64,000 nt of DNA from Scedosporium boydii (GCA_002221725.1 NJFT01000040.1:62001-126000); one strand, 5' to 3'; positions 24,094 to 35,053 are shown, counted from the first letter of the stretch. Translations and numbers: made by a program. Notes: generated by a model from the letters alone, not told the origin.

Positions 24094-25449
24094 CTAAGAA
24101 ATGGACGCTCCGTCTCGATCCAAGGCCCACTCAACAAGGAGGTCCGGATTCCCATCGACGTCTTCTTGACACGCCTTCAACCATCTCCAATACGGCTCAC
24201 CATTGATCAGCGCCTTTTCCAAGTCCGCATACTTCCGTTCTACTTTTGAGATTTTGCGTCCGGTGGCCGCTTTCGCTCGATCAAGTATGTCTCTTAGCTT
24301 CCCGAGGCACGACTTGACCGCCACAACATCCTCATAGGTTCGGACAGTCAATTTACGCCAATCCTGCTTCCCCAGGAGGCCGGTATGCAGCAGTAACGTC
24401 CGAGCTTCGTGAATGTATGTCCTAGGTAGGCCAGCCCCATTCAAGCTCTGGTAAAAAAAATCCCACCCAAACGTAACAGGACCAGAGATACAGTCTTCCT
24501 GCAACTCGATACAGTACTTGTACCGCCTGCGAAGAACCTTGGCTAGCTCCTCCCGGCCATTCCTCTCAGCGAAGCAAGAGTTGCAGAGGGATTTGTTGAT
24601 GAGTTTGTCTGTTAATACGACGCCATTCCAGTCTGGCCTTCTCGGACCCGCAGTGCCGATATGACGCGTTATCGTTGGAAACCAGCGATTATATGCAGGA
24701 CCCATCCGGAAATCCCGCATCTCTTTCCAGGATGAACAGCCCGGACACCGAATAATGTGCATTGACCATGGCCCCGCAAAATATTGCAAGTAGTGAGGGA
24801 CCGGGCAATTGACGTCCGGACGGTCATTCTCTAATGTATCAGAGAAGCCGGGAAAGTACCGATCTAGATGTGTCGGGAAGGGCATGTCCCGCAGGTATAA
24901 GACTGGCACCTTTTCTGTTCCTCTGTTCATTTCGTGCGAAATTGGTACAAGCTCTCCCCGCTGGAAGCAGCACTCAACGCACCGACGGCGGTGGCGTAGA
25001 CCAGCACGGGGGCAGCGCTCCCAGATCGGATCGTTGTCGGGGTTATCATCGTCTCCCAACCTCGTTCTCGAGGTGGGGGCAGTGGGACTCCACGAGGTTA
25101 ACATCCCATAAGCATCAAAGTCTTTGCGGAGAGGCTTGTTATACTGGTCGTTATATATGTATGGAGGGGTGAACAATCTGGTGGGTAGGAGGCGGAGGCA
25201 GCTGGTGCATGCCCAGAAGGAGGAATCCCACCACTCATTGGGATCCTGCTCTCGGATCGATGTGACCGGGGCTCCATACTTGTCGAGAGTCTCGAGGGCG
25301 AGTAGCCACTCTACAAAATGGACTCTCTGAGGGTCGATGAGCTTCCGGAGTCGGTGACAGGTTTGGCTGACAGCGATGAGGGTGATCGGATCAAGAGAGG
25401 AGATGATGGAGCATTGGAGCTCGGTGGGTAGCTGTAAGAAGTCGAACAT
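24094..25449 (-). CDS. F-box protein with Cys-pair motifs
   Basis: A single exon of 451 aa starting at MFDFLQLPTELQ. Residues 4-45 (LQLPTELQCSIISSLDPITLIAVSQTCHRLRKL) are a clear F-box that would bind Skp1. The rest holds CxxC and CxxxC pairs (CTSCLRLLP near 80, RCVECCF near 155, IRCPGCSSWKEM near 230, SLCNSCFAE near 290), a pattern found in many fungal F-box proteins and possibly binding zinc. The C-terminus is helical and basic (GRKISKVERKYADLEKAL). An in-frame extension upstream of 25449 exists, but the F-box starts directly at this Met, so I prefer it. The substrate is unknown. Confidence 0.8.
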   Translation of the reverse strand: MFDFLQLPTELQCSIISSLDPITLIAVSQTCHRLRKLIDPQRVHFVEWLLALETLDKYGAPVTSIREQDPNEWWDSSFWACTSCLRLLPTRLFTPPYIYNDQYNKPLRKDFDAYGMLTSWSPTAPTSRTRLGDDDNPDNDPIWERCPRAGLRHRRRCVECCFQRGELVPISHEMNRGTEKVPVLYLRDMPFPTHLDRYFPGFSDTLENDRPDVNCPVPHYLQYFAGPWSMHIIRCPGCSSWKEMRDFRMGPAYNRWFPTITRHIGTAGPRRPDWNGVVLTDKLINKSLCNSCFAERNGREELAKVLRRRYKYCIELQEDCISGPVTFGWDFFYQSLNGAGLPRTYIHEARTLLLHTGLLGKQDWRKLTVRTYEDVVAVKSCLGKLRDILDRAKAATGRKISKVERKYADLEKALINGEPYWRWLKACQEDVDGNPDLLVEWALDRDGASIS

Positions 25450-26229
25450 GGTATGGCCTTCCGCCGTTATACTTATTACTATGTAAGATCTTGGAGATCT
25501 GTTTTGGTTTGGAAATTTGATGGTTTCGGTGTTGATGTTCGCCACGCAGGTCGACCAAGTTTCTTGATGTCATGGCAGGACGGCTGGATCAAATGCCACT
25601 GGCACGACACCAGTAAGACACTGGCCAAGCACTGGCCTGGCACTGGCACGGCACTGCCGGAATGGCCATCTTGGTGGGGCATTTCCAGTTATAATCACGT
25701 GATGAACCCGGGTCTCCCGTATCATCCTCATCACAGTCCAAGTACCTGCTGTACTTGTTACACATCAACGACAGGAATAAGACTGCATAAAAGTTACGCA
25801 ACTTTATCCGACCGAATGAAGTATATGCAGTACACTGGCAGGATCTAAATAATAGGCTCATGACTTGATGGAGTCGAATACTCCATCCCAGACTGTTTAG
25901 ATATGAAGCGATGCTCAATAGGAGACTGGCAGGGTGTTTCTATCGATGCCTCTTATCGTTCCCATAATACACTGTCTCTATTTCAAATTTCATATCGCGG
26001 GAACTAGAACGTGAAATTAATTCCATTGACAACTAGTTTCCAAGGCCTGCAAAACAATATCTTGTTTGAACGCCTGCAAGAAAACCCCATCTTTTCGCGC
26101 AGAATACTAGTCACATCCAGAAGTTCCTCTCTCAAGCCCGCTCGAGAAAATTTCTATGAGCCACGCAGCTCAGCAGCTCTACCGACTTGCGGCTTGACTT
26201 CATCGGCCTCTGCATGCAACTTCCTAATA
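25450..26229. other. Intergenic, holds a CACTGGC-rich stretch
   Basis: No gene was recognised between the F-box start and the HET relic end. The only structure noted is the short repeat at 25595-25662. Confidence 0.4.
25595..25662 (+). repeat. Imperfect repeat of CACTGGC
   Basis: Four exact CACTGGC units and a CACTGCC variant are spaced 10-24 nt apart within 68 bp. It lies about 150 bp upstream of the minus-strand F-box start, so it could be regulatory or simple-sequence noise. Confidence 0.5.
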
Positions 26230-27620
26230 CTAATACATTTTAAAGGCCTCTACTTGCCGTCCGTCTTTTTGATGCTCCCGAACTGCTTCTCCGTTCATGA
26301 TACCGTGGACGTAGCATTCCCCGACGAGTCTGTACCGTCTCATATGACCTTCACGGAGAATGAATGGGACCCGACTGCCCGCCAAGACACACACTATATC
26401 TCCAACTTGTACAATCCTTGGTCCTAAGCCCATGAAGCCACGCTTGGTGTGGAAGAGGGCATGCCCCCAACAAATATCTCTAGCGGCCAATTCCCATGCT
26501 TCCCAGTTCCCACCTTTAGCCTCCTCGAATAAGCCGCCGACATAAGGTGCAAGTTGCTCTTTGCGCCCTTGACTTGTTAACTCGAACAACCGAAGGACCT
26601 ATGCCAAGAAGTTTTCCTGTGATAAGTATGAAGTCTGCCCTCGCCGTCGAACTGGGCTTCCCTATCCCAGTGTCAATACTATTGGGAATATCTCGATCGT
26701 CGGCTCTCCTGTGTGGTATCGGGAAGGATTCTTCTTCTCTTGGACGAAGAGGTCGAGTATCGGGTGATCTTCGAGGACACTGCGGCGAGAGTTGAACCAC
26801 ATCTCATTGTCCATCGGCGTGTAAGTGTCCACAATGTCGAACTGCAGGCCCGGAAGTTCCAAAATCATATCAGTCGGATCAATAACGTACGAAAACTTCA
26901 GTCCATCGCTCGCGTTCCTGTCAATGGGCACGTTACCCAACCCAGCACTAAGTATATGGGAAATCTTGTCACGATTCCACATTGGCACCCACGACGGAAT
27001 GCCTTCAGGCATTATACCTAACCGTTCGTGCTGAACCGATGACAATATTTCAATACTTCCCAAATTCCTAAAAGAAGCCTCTACAACCTCTTGATAAACC
27101 TGTGCCAAACTCTTTCGATAGTCCGCTCTCACCGGATATTCGTTCTTCAGAAAGGCTGGCATGCTGAGTAACGCGTAAATCGTATCCTCTGACTTGGTAA
27201 GGCACATGCTCCTAGCGATGCTAAGGGTATCAAGCATCGTGCCCTCGTGCAAAGTCCGATCTCGCAGGCTAACAGCGCTCCATATGTTGGTTTTGCCAAA
27301 GTCTAGCGCGTCAAAGAGGTCTCGTCAGACGGTGATATACTCGGCCGCCAACCCTATCATGTCCCAGTTGAACAGGACCCTACCACAGGTAACCACGACT
27401 TCCGGTCCAGCACTGACTTCCTGGAGCACCTAAAGGCGAGTGTACCAGGGGAACGAGAAGAGCCACGTGAGCGCCAGGATTCGGCATTATTGCAAGGTAG
27501 CTCCTTCCAGGACATCGAGTTCCGGGCAATCTGCTTCATCTTGGAAATGTTTCCAAGATCCGACAAGGATATCGAATTCGAGGTATAGCATGCGCGGGCA
27601 ATGTCTTGAATTGACTGTGT
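26230..27620 (-). pseudogene. HET-domain protein relic, nonsense-ridden
   Basis: A single minus-strand frame carries typical middle and C-terminal parts of a heterokaryon-incompatibility (HET, PF06985-type) protein: FSFPWYTRL followed by VLQEVSAG, VLFNWDMIGLAAEYI, CLTKSEDTIYALLSM, and the C-terminal HTKRGFMGLGP with GDIVCVLAGSRVPF and YRLVGECYVHGIM. The frame is interrupted by stops at 27487-27489, 27430-27432, 27325-27327 and 26662-26664, with one more near 26592-26594, all in phase with each other. The TAG at 27430 sits where TGG is expected in the 'RLWVLQEV' motif. The N-terminal half of the HET domain is missing or out of frame. It is clearly non-functional as a HET protein. Confidence 0.75.
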
Positions 27621-28405
27621 AGCTATCATGGGTTAGCGCAGTTTATTGTTGCTAATCTTGATGGCTTATGACAAGGATTACTGAAAATATCACAGCCAGC
27701 GTCTTGGCACTTGTACGCAGGCGACAGCTTTGCGCCGTTTTGAGTTATTTTGCCAAAGATCATTACGAATCCAAGCCCAATGTACCCCAGTAAAGGACAT
27801 CAATCAACAACCCAAGTAAAACTCTCAACTTTAGTTATCAGAAGTATCCTCCGGTATTCCTGGGCAGGCACTATACCACCGGCAATAAGTGATGCCGAAC
27901 CCCTTGGCTGAAAACTGGAGCAGCCAGGCAATGCAGGATTGGTAATTGCATTGCGTATATCGGCCCTACCCAAGAGCACCGGAATCAGGAGGGTGGGATC
28001 ACAGCTTGCCAGTCTGACAAAGACAAAAGCGGCATCGAATGGTGGAATAACGGAGGATCTCGGGCCTATATTGACATCGCTTACGGACCGATTCATGGTT
28101 CACCGCCGGCTGATATATTTCTGGCCATGTGACTTGCATGTAACTCGGCGGCCGGTTATCCGCCAGTTCCCTCATTGCAACGATGCTACCAGGAGGATAT
28201 CAAGAGCTTTGTCATTGCAATACGAGCAGCCCGGGACTTCCTGGCAGCGAGAACTGCCGTGCTAAAGGGCGCGTTGCCTCAGCCTAACAGTGAGTGGATG
28301 AGATGCCTTTTCGACTCCGTTTTGGACGTATAAAGCTTCGGCCATGGACGGGGGAGGATAGAATGATCGTTGCCTGCCAAGCTTACTCGCAAATTATTCG
28401 ACATC
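27621..28405. other. Intergenic, upstream of the GMC oxidoreductase
   Basis: No gene was recognised. A GTATAAAG box at 28328-28335 lies about 70 nt before the predicted start of the GMC gene and may be its TATA element. Confidence 0.35.
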
Positions 28406-30385
28406 ATGCTGCATCGCACTTCTTTTCATATTCTGGCCATCATGAGAGTGTGCGCTTCGGCCCTCTCGGCCGATTACATTATTGTTGGCGCCGGGACGAG
28501 CGGTCTTGTAGTTGCGAACCGGCTCTCTGAAAACCCCGACGTGACTGTTGTGGTTATCGAGCCCGGCACCGACCAGCGAGCAAACCCTAATGTCACGGAT
28601 CCCGACAACTTTCAGGTTCCATTTGGGACTGAAATTGATTGGAGCTATGATGTTGTATCGCAGCCCGACGCAGGAGGTCAAACGTTTGTTCTCCACCAGG
28701 GCAAGGCATGGGGGGGCACAAGTACCATCAATGGTGAGTTGGTGGATGCGAACCGCGAAGCCCTGTTTTGTATTAAGTCCGGCGTTAGGAATGACGTATA
28801 TCCGCGGCGAGAGTGCCCAAATCGATGCCTGGGAGAAGCTAGGGAATCCTGGATGGAACTGGGATTCTCTGTTCCCATACTACATCAAGTCCGAGAACTA
28901 CACCATCCCAAATAAATCCCAACTTGCAGCCGGCGCGACATACCATGTCGACTGGCATGGTTTCGATGGACCGCTGCATACTGGCTACTCTCCAAATCTA
29001 GTCAGCACGTCATCCGCAGTTCTTATAACTGAAACATGGCAGGGTCTGTCTCTCCCGCACAACCCCGACCTCAATAGTGGACACCCACATGGCTTTTCCA
29101 TCGGTCCCATGACTGTCGATGCCGGGCAGAACCTGAGATGGGATGCCGCTCGCGCGTACTACTACCCTGTTGAACAGCGACCTAACTTAAGCATCGTCCG
29201 TGGTACGGTGAAACGCGTCGTCTGGAAAGATCGCAGGAATGAAAAAGGCGGGAGGGAACGCGGTCTCGAGGCTAAGGGGTTGGAGTATATAACCAATAAC
29301 GGCAAGTTACATGTTCTAGAAGCGAAGAAAGAGGTGATCCTGTCGGCAGGCTCTGCGAGAACTCCGCTCATCCTCGAGGGCTCTGGCATTGGAAACCCAA
29401 GGTACTATAGATTTTCCACCTTTCCACAAGGTCGCATGTGTTCTGACAAAATCTCGTTAGCCTACTCCAATCTCTCGGCATCGAGACCGAGGTCGCGCTT
29501 CCAGGCGTAGGAGAAAACTTCCTCGAGCAGACCAACCACCTGCTTGGGTTTGCGGCAACCACGGAAGTTGAACCCACATGGGGCGGATACCACGGTTTTG
29601 TGACGATGGAAGACCTATTTGGCGATGCAACTCCTGACCTGGCTGCATCTACTCGGAAAAGGATTCCTCAGTGGGCCAAAGTTGCCATCGGGAATAGCGC
29701 AAAGACTGGCCTAAGTACGGACGCGGTTGAAAAGCTGTTGCGCGTACAGCACGACCTGCTCTTCAAGCAGAAAGTGGCCGCCGCTGAAATTATCGTCGGG
29801 GTAATCCCTGGCGACGGCGTCTCCTATGCGGGTGCCACCTACTGGCTCCTCATGCCGTTCTCTCGCGGCAACGTGCACCTCAGATCAGTCGATAAAATCA
29901 ACGATCCCATCATCGACCCTCGATTCTTCCATGCGGACTTTGATTTGTCCGCCACCGTCGCCACGGGAAGACTTGGCCAAAAGTTCTGGCTCTCCGATCC
30001 GATGAGCAGTCTCATCCTCGCTCCGGTGCTTCCTGGGGAAGACCTTTTGCCCAACAACGCTACAGATGAGCAATGGGACGCGTTTACTCACGGGTCTCGT
30101 AAGTCTTGCAGCACGCCACGCCTGCATTCCTTCACTCGTTTAGTTGATTGAGTGGCTAACCCTCGCTTCATAGCGGTGCCAAATTCTCACGGACTCGGCA
30201 GCGCGTCCATGATGGCCCGGGAACTCGGCGGCGTGGTGGATCCAGAACTGAGGGTTTACGGAACGACAAATGTTCGCGTTGTTGATGCATCGATTATCCC
30301 CATGCAGATTAGCGGACACCTTACAGCAACCATCTATGCAATTGCCGAACGTGCATCGGACATCATCAAGAGAACCTGGAATTAG
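28406..30385 (+). CDS. Secreted GMC oxidoreductase
   Basis: Exons 28406-28733, 28789-29401, 29461-30098 and 30174-30385 join without gaps to 596 aa. Introns of 55, 59 and 75 nt all have GT...TAG borders. A short signal peptide (residues 1-21) leads straight into the FAD-binding motif DYIIVGAGTSG (about 23-33). Next come the GMC signature GKAWGGTSTINGMTYIRG (around the first intron) and EVILSAGSARTPLIL (signature 2). The catalytic His pair is H532 (PNSHGLGS) and H574 (ISGHLTAT). All catalytic features are intact. The family includes glucose oxidase, aryl-alcohol oxidase and glucose dehydrogenase. The sequence does not decide between them. Reading the exons unspliced gives false frameshifts. 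Confidence 0.88.
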
Positions 30386-30515
30386 GCCGGGCTCGCGAAA
30401 CTAGAGGGTGAGAAGAGCACTTTGACTGGCCCATTTTGTCGTTCACGAGTGCAGTTTCATCAAACTTTCGTCTCTTCCAATCGATAACATATTGTGCGCA
30501 AATGACAGACCAATA

Positions 30516-31673
30516 TTAACTGATTTCTTTTCCCTCCAACTCCTCATCACTTTCGTAAACTGGCGTGTTCTTCATGACAACAGCTTGATGAGCGAGCGCA
30601 AACAGATGATCAAGATTCGACTCTTCCGAGATATCGCAGGGGTAGAAGAGGAGTGGTTTCCCCTTCTCCAACTTTAAAGGGCGCTGCAAGACTTCTGTAA
30701 TATAGTCCATGGCCTCCTTGGGGTCATCGCCGCCAATATAGTCATGATGTTGTCGCCGGAACGACTCGGCCGTGAAGCTGTCTTTGAATGCGGAGACGTT
30801 GACGAGAAAGAGGACGAGAGGTTTTTTACCCATCCACCTCGAGTGGTAGTAACTATGGAGCATCGTAGAGGTTTCGTATAAAATTGACACACTCTCATCT
30901 TCCATCAATCTCTCGGCGTGGGTCGTGAGGTCCCATACATACACGACGAAGAGAGCATCGGATACGAATTCCTTCGCTAGTCTCCGAGCATGGCCACATC
31001 CACCATGTATGAAGGGAAGAATTTCCAACTTCCAAGACCTACGGGATAATATGGCGGTGGTTCTCGAGAATCCTCTTCTTCTTTGGATGATGAAGGCGAC
31101 GTCCGCCGTGGTGGGGCGGTACTCTCCGTGGATCATACGGGGTAGGTGGCCGACACTGCAAACATGAAGTCTTAGTATACATGCCGAACTGACATAGAGA
31201 TGTAGAGTGAGAACATACATGCTGTCGAGATAATATCTCCGATTGTGGGGGATCAAGCGATATTGGACCAGGTCGGAGTCGGTCTCGAGGAGCTGTTTAA
31301 ATCTGGGGCTCCCCAGCAGCTCCTGGATGCCCTCTAGGATTCCCTCGGTCAAAGTTCCCTTCGATATATCAAGCTTGACCATGATAGATTCCACCTGTCC
31401 AATGACGCTATTGTAACACCCTCTATAATTTTTGCTCAGCTCCTCCAGAATGTCCCTTAGCCAGGCAGACAACTCTTGACTGAGATCTTCGCGATAGGTA
31501 TACGCGTCATCTACGTTCGTTGCGAGAAGGTTCGCAACTAGAGGCGTTCCAAGATCTCTGTCCCCGGTAAAGTAGACAGAATGATGATTCTCTCGTTGTG
31601 AGTCCGCGAGGAGTTCTTTGTCAATCGCGAGTGACCTCGCCCCGGCGCTGCGGGACGCGATCCACGACTTCAT
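30516..31673 (-). CDS. Degenerate G-protein alpha subunit homologue (pseudo-GTPase)
   Basis: Exons 31673-31219 and 31155-30516 join to 364 aa, the usual length of a G-alpha. The fold is recognisable from end to end: the alpha-helical-domain border RYYLDSIVGHLPRM then EYRPTTADV (canonical YYLNDLDRI...YIPTQQDV), the beta3/alpha2 region WKLEILPFIHGGCGHARRLAK (canonical DVGGQRSERKKW), then DALFVVYVWDL with LMEDESVSILYETSTMLHSY, RWMGKKPLVLFLVNVSAFKDSF, and YIGGDDPKEAMDYI. Every guanine-nucleotide motif is altered: the P-loop position reads GDRDLGTP, the switch I Thr is lost, switch II lacks Asp and Gln, NKxD is NVSA (about 271-274) and TCAT is PCDI. No N-terminal MGxxxS lipidation signal is present. 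It should not bind or hydrolyse GTP normally. The function is unknown. The gene converges on the GMC gene with 130 bp between them. Confidence 0.8.
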   Translation of the reverse strand: MKSWIASRSAGARSLAIDKELLADSQRENHHSVYFTGDRDLGTPLVANLLATNVDDAYTYREDLSQELSAWLRDILEELSKNYRGCYNSVIGQVESIMVKLDISKGTLTEGILEGIQELLGSPRFKQLLETDSDLVQYRLIPHNRRYYLDSMYVLTLHLYVSSACILRLHVCSVGHLPRMIHGEYRPTTADVAFIIQRRRGFSRTTAILSRRSWKLEILPFIHGGCGHARRLAKEFVSDALFVVYVWDLTTHAERLMEDESVSILYETSTMLHSYYHSRWMGKKPLVLFLVNVSAFKDSFTAESFRRQHHDYIGGDDPKEAMDYITEVLQRPLKLEKGKPLLFYPCDISEESNLDHLFALAHQAVVMKNTPVYESDEELEGKEIS

Positions 31674-32664
31674 AGCTGGGGGTCATGTAGGAAACAGAAG
31701 TTGCAGGTTCTGGATTCAAATTTCGGGGGACAAGTTGCTAAGAGTAAAGGGAGGGTATGTTTCATCATCATGCTCCCGGTCGATTTCGAACCATGTGGCA
31801 AAGGCGGGGGGACATGCTGTAGGCAGTTCGCCTGGGCCGCCTGCGATTCCATTCCGCGAATATCACGTGGACGTAGATCCTACCCAGCGAATGCTTGTCT
31901 ATCATTTAGATCTCATTTTCGCGCATCTCGGTTATAGTACATGGTCGAGGGTAGAAGTTCCGCATCTCAGCGGACAAGTGGCAGTTCTTACCACGCTCGA
32001 TTTGGATATGTGTGATCGGGCGACCACACAGAGAAAGATTGCTTATTATTATTATTGATATTATGATACAAAGCCAGGTTACAGTATCATCGCCCTACCG
32101 GGCAAGGTCCCAAGCCGAGGAGTCAATCCCCCTCCTCTCTCCGTTCCAAGTTCCAACCCTGGGCGTGTGACTTGTCATCGGGAGGGAAGCGGAAAGAGGA
32201 CGACTACAATTGGTACTAATGACAATATTTACCATTGCCGGAAGGTTCTTCCAGCATTGAGCATTGAGAACTTCGCAGCCGGACAAACGGGAGCGGCTGA
32301 TGGCGGACACCCGTGATAGAAAGCAAACGATCTGTGTATTGTCTTCTTCTACATAACCAACGCCAGTGGCGCGCCTCATATCTACACCGCCTATCGCTAA
32401 CATGTGAATTGACAAACGAGCTGGGCTCTATTAGCATCTGATCGCCGACATTTGATCCTTCTTTGTTGATCTCGGCGATTGAGCCCTAATCTACGCACCT
32501 TACTACAATATCCAGACTGCATTTTCGTGGAGGATAATTCCACCGCTAAAGTTGGGGCAACGTGTTTTCAATGACTTTCATTCAGTGACGAGTGCGGTTT
32601 CCCTATCCCCCCCGAGGCGGGAGGTGGTATTGCTCCTAAGCCGGGTCGCAAGTGTCAGGCCGGA
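31674..32664. other. Intergenic, promoter of the G-alpha-like gene
   Basis: About 1 kb between the pseudo-GTPase start and the 3' side of the zinc/ankyrin gene. Small ORFs on both strands show no motif. Confidence 0.35.
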
Positions 32665-32877
32665 TTAGTCCTCCGGAATCGACTGGATCCTATCGGATCC
32701 GGGATGGACACCTCGCCCGCCATGGGCCTCCTCGCAATGTTGAACCAGATCGTGGAGAGTTGGTAGCGCCTTATCGCAACAGAGGAAATTCTGTAAATAC
32801 GAGTCCTCTAGCTTCTGGAAAGACGTGCGAGACTTTCCCGAAGAAGGATTCGAGACGAAGATCCAGAAAGCGGCCAT
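32665..32877 (-). other. Short ORF with SFP1-like C2H2 finger fragment
   Basis: A 70-codon minus-strand frame ends in FLCCDKALPTLHDLVQHCEEAH, which strongly resembles the first finger of fungal SFP1-type C2H2 regulators (pattern CC..LP.LHDLL.H.EE.H). It overlaps the 3' end of the ankyrin ORF in another frame. It may be a missed last exon of that gene, a remnant of a second gene, or chance. A short exon-like acceptor (TTTACAG) precedes the finger, which fits a spliced exon. Confidence 0.4.
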
Positions 32878-35053
32878 AGGATGTCAGCATGGATTCTCCG
32901 GCGGTTTCCTTCTGACGATTCAGATTGCCACGCTTTGGGTGATCTAGAGCGTGTTAATTCCGCCCATTCCCTCTTCTTGCCGCCTCTTGGGATGGGCATT
33001 TCGACCTGACCCTGGACATCGCTATTGCCATCATCGCCATGTTGCACTGCGGGTATTGCTACGGTATCGCGGCTTGACCCATTCATCAAGGCTGGAACTT
33101 CGTGGTTATAGGCTGCATTCCAAACCTCTTTTCGGAGTATCTTGTGCATATCCATTCCATCGTTCAGGCTCTCGGCTACTAACAGGGGTGTTCGTCCGTC
33201 ATCCGTCACTACTTCAGGATTCACTCCATTGGCGGCCATGAGTAACATGGCCACAGCCCGGCACCGATTCACGACGGCGAAGAACAGAGGAGTGCGCCCC
33301 ATATTATCCCTTTTATCAGGGTCAATGCGTCGCGGCACAAGGCGAGACATGGTTCCAATGAGTAGACGAACGACCTCTTCGTGCCCACCTGCCGCCGCAT
33401 AGGATAACGGGGTTCTGCCGTACTCGTCTTGTGAGTCGGGGTCTACCAAAGCATGGTCGAGAAGAACCTTGACCACTTGAGCATGTCCCTGCTTTGCGGC
33501 GAGGGCTAGAGGTGTCCAGCCAGACCGCTTGCTTCGGGAATCAACGGGGCGAAGGTCCGCGTCCATGAGCAGTTCCACGACCTCTCTGTCGCCACCCTGC
33601 GCTGCGAGATGCATCAATCCCAATCCCTCTGACTGTGTGCATTCTAATTTTTCGTGATGAAGCCACTTCTCGTGAAATCGGAGTAGCACATCAAGGTTAA
33701 TGAATGGGGAGTTCGGATCAAGTGCTATAACGAGGGGAGTACGTCCAACGGAGTCAGTACTATGCAGGAGGCATGCGAAATCTTCTGTGTTGAAAAACCT
33801 CAATAGGAACTCCGCACAGCCGGTTTTGACGGCCCAGTGAAGTGGTGTCATGCCGTTCGAGTCGGCCAGGTCGAGTCGCGCGCCCCCTTGAACAAGGATA
33901 AGTGCCACTGAATCGAGTCCTTCTGAACAAGCTGTGCGACCGAAAACGTCTTGCTGATCTAGATGCACAAGGCCAACAAGCCTCTGGATATCTCTTTCTT
34001 CGAATGCGTTTGGACACGACGGGGATGAGGCCTGATTAGCCATTTCATCTAAAGCAACGTGCAGCGTAGAGCGGTGGAAGATAGCAGACACAGGTGAGCT
34101 GCTCATGGATGACAGCTCCACAGCCGCTTTTCCCGCGCAATTACACGCAAGAAAAGTGAATGCGTTCTGCTCGATCGAAAATAGCGGGGGAAGCTCAGAG
34201 TTGCTAGTTTCAGCTACCAGGTTTGCAAGCTTTTGAGAGTCTTCGTGGTATCTAGCTATACCCGGGCCCGACACCCCATCCGACGTCAGGGATTGTCGAA
34301 GTAGAAGCATTCTTTCTAAAAGGAATGCGGCACCTAGGTTTTGGACTTGACTCGCTGTTGCTAAGAAGTATGGCAAGACAAGATTCAAATAACTGTCTTT
34401 GGCGTGGGGAGTGTGAAGCGGCAAGTCCGTAACCAGCGACACTATAGCAAACTTGAGCAAAGGGGACTGTGAGGTCTGGATCAAATGATGGGACTCTCGG
34501 AGAATGGAATCTCTCTCAGCGTAGAGGGCATGGTGTACTTCTTCTCTATGCTTCTTAATAATCTGGGCTTTAGATTCGACGGTGATTGCGTTGACACCGC
34601 CCCGGGGGGGGGGGGGGGGGGGGGGGGTCGTCGACAATTGAAAAGAGTCAGAGCAGATTGGCTGTCCTTGCCGTCCTTGTTCCGTCAGTGAGTTAAAGAT
34701 GACTTCAAATTACACAAAGTGCTTCTTACAGTTTAATGTACTGCTGGAAACCTTCGTCCTCGGCTTGCATGCCCTGATCGGATGATGAACCTGGAGAGTT
34801 TAGGGCGTGCTGTTCTTTAGCCCTCATGTTTTCCGAGCATGCGAATCCCTTTAGGGCGCATCGATCACACTTCCGACCTGGCCATACTCGGTCCACCGGT
34901 TCGCACTGACTGTGACGTTAGCTGGGGCGGAAGAGAGTTGCGACTTGGACGGGGACGGCTAACTTTCTGCTTGTCTTTCCTGCACTGAGTGCACTTCTTT
35001 AAATTGAGGTGCCGGCCGGCTTGCTGCAGTGCGACTGACCTCTCGGACAGTTC
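32808..35053 (-). CDS. Zinc-cluster plus ankyrin-repeat protein (5' end unresolved)
   Basis: Two upstream exons, 35053-34964 and 34905-34730, encode a Cys-rich module: HLNLKKCTQCRKDKQ, then across the intron KCEPVDRVWPGRKCDRC and ALKGFACSEN. It is a Zn-binding cluster often placed before ankyrin repeats in fungi. After an intron and a Pro-coding homopolymer, the long exon (to 32808) holds a helical middle region (KKHREEVHHALYAERDSIL) and at least five ankyrin repeats (GMTPLHWAVKTG, GRTPLVIALD, GLGLMHLAAQGG, GWTPLALAAKQGH, GRTPLSYAAAGGHEEVVRLL, GRTPLFFAVVN). The first ATG is not found: an in-frame TAG precedes the first exon, suggesting one more 5' exon. The frame does not run through the C-tract as given. 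Probably a regulatory or scaffold protein. It ends in a basic SR-rich tail. Confidence 0.65.
34604..34627. repeat. 24-nt G homopolymer inside the zinc/ankyrin gene
   Basis: Twenty-four consecutive G (C on the coding strand) would encode a polyproline run. The exon before it and the long exon after it are in different phases for this tract length; a length of 22 or 25 would bring them into register. It is either an assembly error or a slippage-prone site. Confidence 0.75.

Noticed and set aside
28370..28915. Apparent frameshifts in the GMC oxidoreductase
   Set aside because: The ORF breaks are explained by introns with good GT/AG borders; the spliced protein is complete.
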